From assembly GCF_007829875.1 (NCBI RefSeq), contig NZ_VIWV01000001.1:3690501-3754500 (forward strand): a stretch of 64,000 bases of DNA, read 5' to 3'. The notes beneath the pieces are model-generated. The model was not told the DNA's origin and made no database searches. It saw only the letters and a list, made by a program, of their open reading frames with translations. This DNA is from Streptomyces capillispiralis. GTDB taxonomy: Bacteria; Actinomycetota; Actinomycetes; Streptomycetales; Streptomycetaceae. How positions within the stretch are numbered: the stretch's first letter is position 1; each line of letters opens with the position of its first letter. Shown in pieces: positions 52,336 to 60,456 of this stretch. Position numbers and translations under genes: made by a program.

Positions 52336-52604
52336 GCCCTGCCTCCTTCCACTGCCCCGCGTTCGCGAACTGTTCATCGTAGGGGTACCTGACCGGCCGC
52401 CCGTCGCGCATCATCCGCCATCGCGGTGTCCACGAAATGGTAGGAGGCCCGCTTGCGGGGTCGCGCCGCCGGTCCGCGTCCGCGCGGTCACGTCGGCTTC
52501 TCCGGTGGCGCCGCGCATCGGCCCCCTCCGGCCGCCACCGCACGCTTTCGGCCATGCGCGCTCCCGGTCGCCGCCCCTTCGGCGAAAGCACCCCCTCCCC
52601 AGTC

Positions 52605-52620
52605 TCTACAGTCCTGTAGA
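52605..52620. promoter_or_regulatory. CTAC-N6-GTAG inverted repeat before terD
   Basis: TCTACA-GTCC-TGTAGA, a perfect 6-bp inverted repeat 67 bases before the terD start. The rest of 52336-52687 holds no gene. Confidence 0.72.
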
Positions 52621-52687
52621 TTTCATCTCCGGGCCCGACATCCTCATCCGACGCGTGAAGCGTGAAGCATGAAAGAAGGAGCACCCC

Positions 52688-53263
52688 GTGGGAGTTTCCC
52701 TGTCCAAGGGCGGCAACGTCTCACTCAGCAAGGAGGCGCCGGGACTGACCGCCGTCCTGGTCGGACTGGGCTGGGACGTGCGCACGACCACCGGCACCGA
52801 CTACGACCTCGACGCCTCGGCCCTCCTGCTGGACGCCACCGGCAGGGTGCCGTCGGACCGGCACTTCGTCTTCTACAACAACCTCACCAGCCCGGACGGT
52901 TCGGTGGAGCACACCGGCGACAACCTCACCGGTGAGGGCGAGGGCGACGACGAGGCGGTGAAGGTGAACCTCGTCGCCGTGCCCGCCGAGGTCGACCGGA
53001 TCGTGTTCCCCGTGTCGATCCACGACGCCGAGAACCGCGGCCAGTCCTTCGGCCAGGTCCGCAACGCCTTCATCCGCGTCGTCAACCAGGCCGACGGCGT
53101 CGAGATCGCCCGCTACGACCTGTCCGAGGACGCCTCCACCGAGACGGCGATGGTCTTCGGCGAGCTGTACCGCAACGGTGCCGAGTGGAAGTTCCGCGCG
53201 GTGGGCCAGGGTTACGCGTCCGGTCTGGCCGGCATCGCCTCCGACTTCGGCGTCGGCGTCTGA
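52688..53263 (+). CDS. TerD-family calcium-binding stress protein
   Basis: 191 residues starting MGVSLSKGGNVSLSKEAPGL at GTG 52688 (AAGGAGC upstream). The TerD fold is shown by LGWDVRTTTGTDYDLDASALLLD and the calcium loops SPDGSVEHTGDNLTGEGEGDDEAVKVNL. Streptomyces carry many terD paralogues linked to calcium, tellurite and differentiation. Preceded by a CTAC-N6-GTAG element; followed after 44 bases by a membrane protein gene. Confidence 0.94.
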   Translation: MGVSLSKGGNVSLSKEAPGLTAVLVGLGWDVRTTTGTDYDLDASALLLDATGRVPSDRHFVFYNNLTSPDGSVEHTGDNLTGEGEGDDEAVKVNLVAVPAEVDRIVFPVSIHDAENRGQSFGQVRNAFIRVVNQADGVEIARYDLSEDASTETAMVFGELYRNGAEWKFRAVGQGYASGLAGIASDFGVGV

Positions 53264-53307
53264 CACCGGACGACGGCGCAGGCCCCACCCCCTCATCAGG
53301 AGAACCA

Positions 53308-54024
53308 GTGTCCGACCCGCTCCGCCTCCGCCCCGAGGACCGGGGGGATTACGAGGCAGTGCTCGACCGGGCCCTGCGCACCCCGGACATCCGCAACGCC
53401 GTGGCCGCCGACCCGACCGGCCGGTCGTCCGCGCGCCTGCGCCTCCGGGCGCTCGCGGACGCCGACGAGGTCGCCGCCGCCGCACGGGACGCGTACCGCC
53501 AGTACCTCGCCGTGCGGGCGTCCGCCCGTGAGGACGCGCGGGGCGACACGGCCACGGCCGGCAGCGTGCTGCCGGCCGTGGCCGTGCTCACACCGCTCGT
53601 GGCGGGCTCGTCGGCCGTGGTCCTGCTGCCGCTCGGGCACGTCCTCCGGTGGACCGGCGTACGGGGGACGCTGCCCGGCTCGCTCATCACCGCCGGCTGG
53701 GTGCTGGCGCTCGTCGCCGCGGCGGGCGCCCTCGCCGCCCTCGGCGCCCTGCTGGTCACCGCGCTGCGCGGGAGCGGCCCCGCCGCGCACACCGCGCGCC
53801 TGGAGCGGGCACGGGAGGCATGGCAGCGGGCGCTGCTGACCCACGGCATGGTGCCCCACCTCCGCCGGTGCCTCGCCGAGGAGCCGTCGCCGCTCCCCGC
53901 GCCGGCCGCTCCCCCGCCCCAGCTGAAAGACACCGTTCCGCAGGCCGATCGGACCCGCCGCGCTCGCGCCCACCCGGCCGGGCCCCAGAGCAGACAGGAC
54001 TCGCATCTCGCATGTTCGGACTGA
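53308..54024 (+). CDS. Two-helix membrane protein of unknown function
   Basis: 238 residues from GTG 53308 (CAGGAGAA upstream). Hydrophilic N-terminus (1-85), two hydrophobic segments (VLPAVAVLTPLVAGSSAVVLLPLG and LITAGWVLALVAAAGALAALGALLVTAL) and a long basic/Pro-rich tail. Not recognised. Probably co-transcribed with terD; the tatA-like gene starts inside its end. Confidence 0.72.
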   Translation: MSDPLRLRPEDRGDYEAVLDRALRTPDIRNAVAADPTGRSSARLRLRALADADEVAAAARDAYRQYLAVRASAREDARGDTATAGSVLPAVAVLTPLVAGSSAVVLLPLGHVLRWTGVRGTLPGSLITAGWVLALVAAAGALAALGALLVTALRGSGPAAHTARLERAREAWQRALLTHGMVPHLRRCLAEEPSPLPAPAAPPPQLKDTVPQADRTRRARAHPAGPQSRQDSHLACSD

Positions 54025-54284
54025 GTGAACTCGCCGTCATCCTCATCGTCGTCATCCTGGTGATCGGCGCCAAGAAGCTCCCCGACCTGGCCCGCTCCGC
54101 CGGGAAGTCGGCCCGCATCCTCAAGGCCGAGGCCAGGGCCATGAAGGACGAGGACGAGCGGGCGGCGGCGCCGCCCAGGGTCGTCCAGGGGGAGACCGTC
54201 ACGCGGGACGAGCCGCAGCACCCGGGCTCCCCGCAGCACCCGGGCTCCCCGCAGCCCCCGGGCTCCCCGCAGCACCGGCAGTGA
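54012..54284 (+). CDS. TatA/TatE-type twin-arginine translocase subunit
   Basis: 90 residues: MFGLSELAVILIVVILVIGAKKLPDLARSAGKSARILKAEARAM, the TatA N-terminal helix and FGxxKLP-like amphipathic helix (here IGAKKLPDLA). The tail contains three repeats of HPGSPQ/PPGSPQ. Starts 13 bases before the previous stop without its own ribosome site, so it is translationally coupled. It is probably a second TatA, not the main tatAC locus. Confidence 0.85.
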   Translation: MFGLSELAVILIVVILVIGAKKLPDLARSAGKSARILKAEARAMKDEDERAAAPPRVVQGETVTRDEPQHPGSPQHPGSPQPPGSPQHRQ

Positions 54285-54295
54285 GCCACGGAGCC

Positions 54296-54367
54296 CGCGC
54301 GGCCGTTCCCCGGACAGGGCGGGGGACGGTCGCGCGGCCGTTTCCCGGACAGGGCCAGGGGGACGGT
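54296..54367. repeat. Tandem 35-37-bp repeat after tatA
   Basis: CGCGCGGCCGTTCCCCGGAC and following bases to 54330 recur from 54331 with few changes and a 2-base insertion. Each unit can fold with itself (CCGTCCCC/GGGGACGG type). The remainder of 54285-54611 has no gene. Confidence 0.7.
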
Positions 54368-54611
54368 CGCGGGCGCTGCCGGACCGGCCGGCCGGTGGCC
54401 GTGCCGCTGCCGGCGTGGTGTGCTGGGGGTGACGGGAAGGACCCGACGCGAGACGCGGGGAAGCGGCCCCGAGCCGCGCACCGCGCAATCCGGATCCGCG
54501 AGAAGCGGGTGGAGCCCTTCCCGTCCCCCCTGCCCGGAAGGACGTGCCGTCCGGCCCGTTCCCGCGCCCTCGCCGTGAGCGGCGGGGGCGTACGGGCCGC
54601 GCACCGGGCCG

Positions 54612-55265
54612 TCAGGCGCGGTCGTGCCCGGCCCTGGCGGCTTCGAGGCCGAGGATGACGACGCGCAGGCCGTGTTCGAAGCCCGCGTCCGCGTCCAGGC
54701 CGAGGAGGTCGGCGGACACCTGGGCGGTGAGCGGGAAGTGCTCGGCGTCGATGAGGCCGGCCAGCCGGCCGGGGGCGTACGGGTTGTCGTCGCCGTAGGC
54801 CGCGTTGCCGTGGGCCTGCTGCTCGATGGTCGAGCCGATCGTGTAGTGCAGGACCGCGGGGATGGAGCGGGCCGCTTCGGTGAGGGGGAAGCCGGCGTCC
54901 GTCAGGGTCCGCAGGCCCAGTTCGACGGAGCGGTGCACGGCCGGGTGGTTGACGTAGGTGCCGGCGAGGACGCGAGCGCCGTCGCGGTGGCCGAGCATCG
55001 CCTGCCGCAGGTGGCGGGCCCAGTCGGCGATCCAGTGCTGCCAGGCGTCGCCGTCGCGGGGCGGCTCCAGCCGCTCGGACGCCTCGGCGTAGACCAGGGT
55101 GGCCATGGCGTCGAGCAGTTCCTGCTTGTTCTTGAGGTGCCAGTAGAGGGTGGGGGCCCGGACGCCGAGTTCCTGCGCGACCAGGCGCATGGTGAGGCCG
55201 TCGAGGCCGACGCCGTCCAGCAGGCGCAGCGCCGCACGGGCGATCACCTCGGCATTGATCTTCAT
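54612..55265 (-). CDS. TetR-family repressor (TetR_C class)
   Basis: 217 residues. N-terminal helix-turn-helix DGLTMRLVAQELGVRAPTLYWHLKNKQELLDAM, with the APTLYWH recognition helix typical of true TetR-like regulators, and a TetR_C ligand domain. Divergent from the FAD monooxygenase; three palindromes in the 136-base gap are its likely operators. It probably controls the monooxygenase and itself, released by an aromatic drug-like ligand (inferred). Confidence 0.92.
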   Translation of the reverse strand: MKINAEVIARAALRLLDGVGLDGLTMRLVAQELGVRAPTLYWHLKNKQELLDAMATLVYAEASERLEPPRDGDAWQHWIADWARHLRQAMLGHRDGARVLAGTYVNHPAVHRSVELGLRTLTDAGFPLTEAARSIPAVLHYTIGSTIEQQAHGNAAYGDDNPYAPGRLAGLIDAEHFPLTAQVSADLLGLDADAGFEHGLRVVILGLEAARAGHDRA

Positions 55266-55301
55266 AGCGCTCGCGCTCCCTTTCCCGGACCGCTTGACAC
55301 T

Positions 55302-55354
55302 CTAACAGCGTTAGGGGAAGTCTCTAACAGCGTTCGGGTCTCTAACGCCGTTAG
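55302..55354. promoter_or_regulatory. Three tandem TetR-type operators
   Basis: CTAACAGCGTTAG (55302-55314), CTAACAGCGTTCG (55324-55336) and CTAACGCCGTTAG (55342-55354). The first and third are perfect CTAAC-N3-GTTAG palindromes; the second has one mismatch. They fill the region between the divergent TetR and monooxygenase genes. Confidence 0.85.
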
Positions 55355-55401
55355 AGGCGAGGGGCCCGGTGGGATGTCGTACGGGAGAGAGGCACGCGCA
55401 G

Positions 55402-56925
55402 ATGAGCGGCATGAGGACGGACACGGACGTGGTGATCACGGGCGCGGGCCCCACGGGGCTCATGCTCGCCTGCGAATTACGGCTGGCCGGGGTCGACGTG
55501 GTGGTGGTCGACCGGCTCGCCGGGCGGACCGGCGAGTCACGGGCCGGCGGGATGCACGCGCGGACCCTGGAGGTGCTCGACCAGCGGGGCGTCCTGGACC
55601 GCTTCCTGGCGGCGGGCGTACCGCGTTCGATCGGCCACTTCTCGGGGCTGTGGCTGGACTTCGGGCGGTTCGACACCCGGTACACCCGGAGCCTGATGCT
55701 GCTCCAGTCCCGCATCGAGCGGCTGCTGGAGGAGTGGGCCGGAGAACTCGGCGTCCGGGTGCGCCGGTCGTCGGAGGTGACCGCCCTGCGCCAGGACGGC
55801 GACGGCGTCGAGGTCGCACTGGGCGGGCCCGGGGCCGTCCCCTCGGCACTGCGCGCCCGCTACCTCGTGGGCTGCGACGGCGGACGCAGTACGGTGCGCA
55901 GGCTCGCCGGCATCGGCTTCCCCGGCACGGAGGCCACCCTGACCGCGCTGCTCGGTGACGTCGAACTCGCCGACCCGCCGGCCGAGCCGGTGTTCATGCG
56001 GCGGCGAGCCGGGGGCGACTTCTCGGTGCTCGGCTTCGAGCCGGGCTGGTACCGGGTGATCACCACGGAGCACGGCCGTGTCGCCCCCGCGGGTTCCCCC
56101 GCGACGCTCGAGGAACTGAGGGAGTCACTGCTCAGGATCGCGGGCACCGACTTCGGGATGCACAGCCCACGCTGGGTGTCCCGGTTCGGTGACGCGGCAC
56201 GGCAGGCGGAGCGGTACCGGGAGGGCAGGGTGCTGCTGGCGGGCGACGCCGCCCACATCCACTTCCCGTCCGGCGGCCAGGGCCTGAACCTGGGGGTGCA
56301 GGACGCGGTCAACCTCGGCTGGAAACTCGCGTCGGTGGTGCACGGCCGGGCGCCGGACACCCTGCTGGACAGCTACCACGCCGAGCGGTACCCCGTCGCG
56401 GAACGGGTGCTGCACAACACCCGGGCGCAGTCGGCGCTGAGCCGCCCCGGCCCGCAGACCGACGCGCTGCGCGACGTGCTCCGCTCCCTCATCGGGTACG
56501 ACGACGTCAACCGGCACCTGGGCGGCATGATCACCGCGCTGGACGTCGGGTACGACCTGGGCGGCGGCCATCCGCTGACCGGCCTCCGCGTCCCCGACGC
56601 CGATCTGGAGACCGCCGACGGCCCCGCGCGCGTCTTCGGCCTGCTGCACGCCGCCCGCCCGGTCCTGCTCGACCTGCGCGGTGGCGGGGAGACGGCGGCC
56701 GCCGCGGCGGGCTGGGCCGATCGCGTCGACGTCGTGGAGGCGACGTCCGTGGCCGGTCACTGGCCCGTCTGGCCCGACGGCGGGACCCCCGCCCCGGACG
56801 CGCTCCTCATCCGCCCGGACGGCCATGTCGCCTGGGCCGCGTCCCCCGGGGCCGGCGGCCTCGACACCGGCGCCCTGCGCACCGCCCTCACGACCTGGTG
56901 CGGGCCGGCCACGGCGAAGGAGTGA
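55402..56925 (+). CDS. FAD-dependent aromatic monooxygenase (rifampicin monooxygenase/TetX-like)
   Basis: 507 residues. FAD motifs are VVITGAGPTGLMLACEL (GxGxxG), GCDGGRSTVRR (DG) and LLAGDAAHIHFPSGGQGLNLGVQDAVNLGWKLA (GD). A thioredoxin-like C-terminal domain (about 395-507) is typical of the large class A hydroxylases such as Rox, PgaE and MhpA. Start ATG 55402 (MSGMRTDTD) or 55411. Control by a TetR repressor with three operators suggests drug inactivation or a degradation step; the substrate cannot be named from sequence. Confidence 0.88.
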   Translation: MSGMRTDTDVVITGAGPTGLMLACELRLAGVDVVVVDRLAGRTGESRAGGMHARTLEVLDQRGVLDRFLAAGVPRSIGHFSGLWLDFGRFDTRYTRSLMLLQSRIERLLEEWAGELGVRVRRSSEVTALRQDGDGVEVALGGPGAVPSALRARYLVGCDGGRSTVRRLAGIGFPGTEATLTALLGDVELADPPAEPVFMRRRAGGDFSVLGFEPGWYRVITTEHGRVAPAGSPATLEELRESLLRIAGTDFGMHSPRWVSRFGDAARQAERYREGRVLLAGDAAHIHFPSGGQGLNLGVQDAVNLGWKLASVVHGRAPDTLLDSYHAERYPVAERVLHNTRAQSALSRPGPQTDALRDVLRSLIGYDDVNRHLGGMITALDVGYDLGGGHPLTGLRVPDADLETADGPARVFGLLHAARPVLLDLRGGGETAAAAAGWADRVDVVEATSVAGHWPVWPDGGTPAPDALLIRPDGHVAWAASPGAGGLDTGALRTALTTWCGPATAKE

Positions 56926-57042
56926 CCGGGGCCGCCGCGCATCCCACGACCTGCTGCCACCCGCGGCACGGCGACCGCGACGGCGACCGCGACACGGCGG
57001 ACACGGCACGGCGGTGGCGGTACGGCGGTGGCGGTACGGCCT

Positions 57043-57630
57043 TCAGACTCGGCCCAGCTCGGCCGCGCCGAAGGACACGTCGAAGCGGTCGCACCAGATG
57101 CTCACGCTGCTGAAGGCGGACGGGTCGACGTCGGCGGGCACGGTGTAGTTCTGGCTGCCCTTGTTGCCCTTGAGCTTGCCGAGGCTGACGTACGCGCCGT
57201 CGTCGAAGACGTGCCAGCCGGCCCGTCCTTCCCTCACCGGCGCGTCGGTCAGCCAGACACGCAGGTCGGGGCCGTTGCTGGTGTCGAGGTTCTCCAGGCG
57301 TACGACATGGGAGCCGTCGGGCAGCCGGACCAGCTTCACCGTGCCGGAGGTGGAGTGCTCGTGGCTGATCAGCGCGCCGCCGGCCAGCGTCCGCGGATCC
57401 CGCGCGGGGGTCCGGGCCGGGTCCGGCGAGGCGTCCGGGGCCGGGTCCGCGGCGGACGCCGCGGCCGTCGGCAGGGCCTCACGCACGGTCTCGTCCTGCC
57501 ACAGCTTCCACGGCTGGAACCAGTACAACCCGAATCCCGCGACGGCCACGGCCACCACCAGCACCCCGATGACCAGCGGCCTGCCCAGCGACGTCCGCAC
57601 GCTTCTCCACCCCGCCTCACTCGTCGTCAC
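57043..57630 (-). CDS. DM13-domain membrane-anchored protein
   Basis: 195 residues. One N-terminal membrane helix (GRPLVIGVLVVAVAVAGFGLYWF), an Ala/Pro-rich spacer, then DM13 (about residues 85-190: HSTSGTVKLVRLPDGSHVVRLENLDTSNGPDLRVWLTD, NYTVPADVDPSAFSSVSIWCDRFDVSFG) with the conserved single cysteine proposed to take part in electron transfer. Extracytoplasmic. Starts with GTG. The 117 bases before the monooxygenase stop hold only GGCGGTACGGC-type repeats. Confidence 0.85.
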   Translation of the reverse strand: MTTSEAGWRSVRTSLGRPLVIGVLVVAVAVAGFGLYWFQPWKLWQDETVREALPTAAASAADPAPDASPDPARTPARDPRTLAGGALISHEHSTSGTVKLVRLPDGSHVVRLENLDTSNGPDLRVWLTDAPVREGRAGWHVFDDGAYVSLGKLKGNKGSQNYTVPADVDPSAFSSVSIWCDRFDVSFGAAELGRV

Positions 57631-57699
57631 CGCCCATTCAACGCGGCGGGCCGCCGCCGTGGGCCGCCGGAGGGATGACGAAACCCTTACGTCGTCGCG

Positions 57700-59313
57700 T
57701 CACGGGTCGCCCGGGGGACGAGTCCCCGCGCGCGCTTCCGGGGCCGTCGGCCGCAGTGCGCGCAGGATGCGGGTCAGGTCGGTCGGGGCGGCGGCGAGGC
57801 GGACCGGGGTGCCCGCGTCGTCCAGTTCGGCTATGTGCCAGGTGCGCGGGATCGTGTCGGGATCGCCGCCGCCTGCGCGTCGTGTCCGCTCGAGGGTGAG
57901 GCGCGACACCGGGACGGGCCGGGCCGCGAAGCGACCGGGTCCGGAGTGCGGGACCACCGCGGGCGGACCGTCGTCGCCCAGGACGATGTGGGTGCCGAAG
58001 TGGCGGGGGTTGTAGTCGGTGGCTTCCAGGAAGCGGGCCGGAAGGAAGACCTCGTCACCCGTCCTCTCCGTGGGGAGGGGTTCGGGCCCGCCCGGCGGGC
58101 GGAACCGGGTGGCGCGCCATGCCCAGGTCAGCAGGGCGATGGTGACGAGGGTTCCGGCCGCCGCCCACGCCGTCGTCACGGGGGAAGCGAACGGTGCTGT
58201 GGGATGCAGGAAGCACAGAGGAAGGAGCCACAGCGCCGTGAGGACCAGCGCCACCGCGAAGGGCAGGGCCGACGGCAGGACCTCGCCGTCGGGGCGCCGG
58301 CGACCGCGCAGCCGGATCAGTATCCGGGCGGCCGGGTAGCCCGCCCCCAGGGTCAGACCGGCCGCGACCATCACCACGTCTCCGGCGCCGGGGGTGTGGT
58401 CGCGCCACACATGGCGGTCCCCGGCGATCGTCTTCACCTCACCGCGCCAGAAGGTGAGCCGGACCCGGTCACCGGAGCGGAACTCCAGGGCCGCCTCCTC
58501 GGACACCGCCAGCCGCTCCAGCGGGCGGGCGTCGGTGAAGTACAGCCGGCTGGTCTTCTTGGGACGGCGGGGATCGGTGCGTTCGATCACGGCCGGTACG
58601 GTGCTCAGGCAGTCCCCGTGGTCCGCCCACGACGTCCCGGCCGCGCAGGGGGCCGCCGACTCCCACTCCCTCTCGTACGCCCCCACCTGCGGAACCATCC
58701 GCAGGGCCAGGCCCGCGCCCGCCAGCAACAGCACGCACAGGGCGAGTGAGCCGGTCCAGCCGCTCCCGGTGGTGCGGTGCGAGATGACGGTGAGGCGGGC
58801 CGGCTCCGCCGTCGTCCCCGCGGCACCGTGACGGCGGTGCAGCTCGCGCAGTGCGCTCAGCGTCGCGTCGAACTCCTCGGTGCGGGGGGTCCAGGTCCGC
58901 GGCAGCGGCAGGACCCATCCGCGTCCGTCACGGAGCAGCGCACTGACCCGGCGGCTCTCCTCACCGCGGGCCGTGTTCGCGTACTTCACCCGGAGGCGCA
59001 GATCCGCGACCTCGCTCCAGGGCACGCTGCGGCGGCGGAGCAGGGTGCGGGAGTGCAGGCCGTGGGCGTCGGCGCGGACCCGGGCGGTGACCCTGTGCAG
59101 TGCGGCGAAGCCCGCCAGGGCGAACAGCAGGCCTAGGGCCGGCCACGCGGCCGTACTCGTGCGCACCCCGAGCACCACCGCGGCCGCCGCCCCGGCCGCC
59201 CCGAGTCCGGCGAAGCACCACAGGGTTCTCGTCCATCGCGGACGGCAGGTCACTTCCCTGGCATCGATCACGGGAGAAGTCTGCCGACCCGTGCTGCCGG
59301 TGCGCTTGTGCAC
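57700..59313 (-). CDS. PH-domain-like multi-pass membrane protein, unknown function
   Basis: 537 residues from GTG 59313; GTG 59271 (IDAREVTCRPRW) is an equally possible start and neither has a good ribosome site. An N-terminal helix pair (about 30-75) precedes a bacterial PH-like stretch (RADAHGLHSRTLLRRRSVPWSEVADLRLRV). Further membrane helices appear around 185-205, 310-335, 355-375 and 385-405. The central extracytoplasmic part has a cysteine pair (APCAAGTSWADHGDCLS). Not recognised beyond this. Confidence 0.7.
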   Translation of the reverse strand: MHKRTGSTGRQTSPVIDAREVTCRPRWTRTLWCFAGLGAAGAAAAVVLGVRTSTAAWPALGLLFALAGFAALHRVTARVRADAHGLHSRTLLRRRSVPWSEVADLRLRVKYANTARGEESRRVSALLRDGRGWVLPLPRTWTPRTEEFDATLSALRELHRRHGAAGTTAEPARLTVISHRTTGSGWTGSLALCVLLLAGAGLALRMVPQVGAYEREWESAAPCAAGTSWADHGDCLSTVPAVIERTDPRRPKKTSRLYFTDARPLERLAVSEEAALEFRSGDRVRLTFWRGEVKTIAGDRHVWRDHTPGAGDVVMVAAGLTLGAGYPAARILIRLRGRRRPDGEVLPSALPFAVALVLTALWLLPLCFLHPTAPFASPVTTAWAAAGTLVTIALLTWAWRATRFRPPGGPEPLPTERTGDEVFLPARFLEATDYNPRHFGTHIVLGDDGPPAVVPHSGPGRFAARPVPVSRLTLERTRRAGGGDPDTIPRTWHIAELDDAGTPVRLAAAPTDLTRILRALRPTAPEARAGTRPPGDP

Positions 59314-59404
59314 GGTGCGGCAACGTTGTGGCCGGTTACGTTGCCGACCGCCCTCACGTCTGGTGGGGTGGTTCGGGGCACTGCGGCTCGGGAAGGATCA
59401 CGAC

Positions 59405-59704
59405 ATGATCATTTTTGGTACCAAGGGGTATCTGTACCAGCTCGCGATACTGACGCTGGTGTGCGCGCAATGCGGCAATCCCGCCGCGCACACGCTCAGG
59501 AAGCGGGTCACCAAGTTCACGCTGTTCTTCGTGCCGCTGTTCCCGGTCTCGACGAAGTACGCGACGCAGTGCACGTTCTGCGGCGCGGAGCACAAGGTGA
59601 CCGGGGAGCAGGCCGAGCAGCTCCAGGCGCAGGCCGTCGGCGGGCCGGGCGGCGGCCAGGGGTACGGACAGCACCCCCAGCAGCAGCCCTACCAGCAGGG
59701 CTAG
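59405..59704 (+). CDS. Zinc-ribbon domain protein
   Basis: 99 residues: MIIFGTKGYLYQLAILTLVCAQCGNPAAHTLRKRVTKFTLFFVPLFPVSTKYATQCTFCGAEHKV, with Cys-x2-Cys pairs VCAQCG and QCTFCG for one zinc, and a Gln/Gly-rich tail. GGAAGGA precedes the ATG. The stop shares CTAG with the convergent gene. Confidence 0.87.
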   Translation: MIIFGTKGYLYQLAILTLVCAQCGNPAAHTLRKRVTKFTLFFVPLFPVSTKYATQCTFCGAEHKVTGEQAEQLQAQAVGGPGGGQGYGQHPQQQPYQQG

Positions 59705-60456
59705 CCGTACGGGTCGGACGGGGGCGGGACCGGTTCGGCGGCCGTGACGTCGAAGTACGGGACCGGGCCGTCGTTGACGGGGTCCCTGGTGCGGCGCGGG
59801 GTGTAGGTGCCGGTGACCTCCAGCCAGGTGTCCGGCCGCAGGACCGGCGGGATCGCACCGGTCAGGGCGATCTTGACCGGCTGGGCGTCCGCGGCACAGC
59901 AGTTGAGGGTCATGCGGACCAGGTGGGGGGCGTCGGCGCGGTCCAGGGCCACGAAGCCGGTGATGCTGATGGGGCGGCCGCTCAGGTGGCGGCCGTCGTC
60001 GTAGACCGCGCGGGCCGCGTACTCCTCCACCCCCAGGCGCAGGGGGCCCCGCGCGGGGAGGTCAGGGAAGCCGAAGGGCTTCTGCAGGGCCGTACCGGTG
60101 TGGGTGGCGCTGTAGGAACCGAGGGCCGGCGGGGCCACCAGGATCAGCGCGAAGAGGGGAAGCGTCAGGAGCCACGAGATACGGGGCTCCCGGTGCGGCT
60201 CCGCGTCCTCCTCCCGGCGCCCGCGCCACTCGTACCGGAGCGTCGCCGCCGCCGTCGCGACCAGCACCGCGCCCGACAGCAGGAGCAGCGGGCGCAGGCC
60301 CGCCTTGACGTAGCGCAGGTGGAGGTCGGTCAGGCCGGCGTGCAGCACGGCCGCGCCGAGCAGGAACAGCAGCGCCGCCTGGGCCTGGCGGTTCAGGCGC
60401 ACGCCCGGCACGCGGCCGGGGTGCGCGCCGGGGTCCGGGCGCCGGGTGGGCCTCAC
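59701..60456 (-). CDS. TIGR03943 family permease partner protein
   Basis: 251 residues starting with GTG 60456 inside the stop of the permease gene (GTGA). Two membrane pairs near the N-terminus (ALLFLLGAAVLHAGLTDL, LRPLLLLSGAVLVATAAATL, WLLTLPLFALILVAPPALGSY) and an extracytoplasmic OB-like domain with LVRMTLNCCAADAQPVKIAL. This pair is common next to YraQ/UPF0718 permeases in bacteria. Role and substrate unknown, possibly metal handling (Cys-Cys). Confidence 0.82.
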   Translation of the reverse strand: MRPTRRPDPGAHPGRVPGVRLNRQAQAALLFLLGAAVLHAGLTDLHLRYVKAGLRPLLLLSGAVLVATAAATLRYEWRGRREEDAEPHREPRISWLLTLPLFALILVAPPALGSYSATHTGTALQKPFGFPDLPARGPLRLGVEEYAARAVYDDGRHLSGRPISITGFVALDRADAPHLVRMTLNCCAADAQPVKIALTGAIPPVLRPDTWLEVTGTYTPRRTRDPVNDGPVPYFDVTAAEPVPPPSDPYG

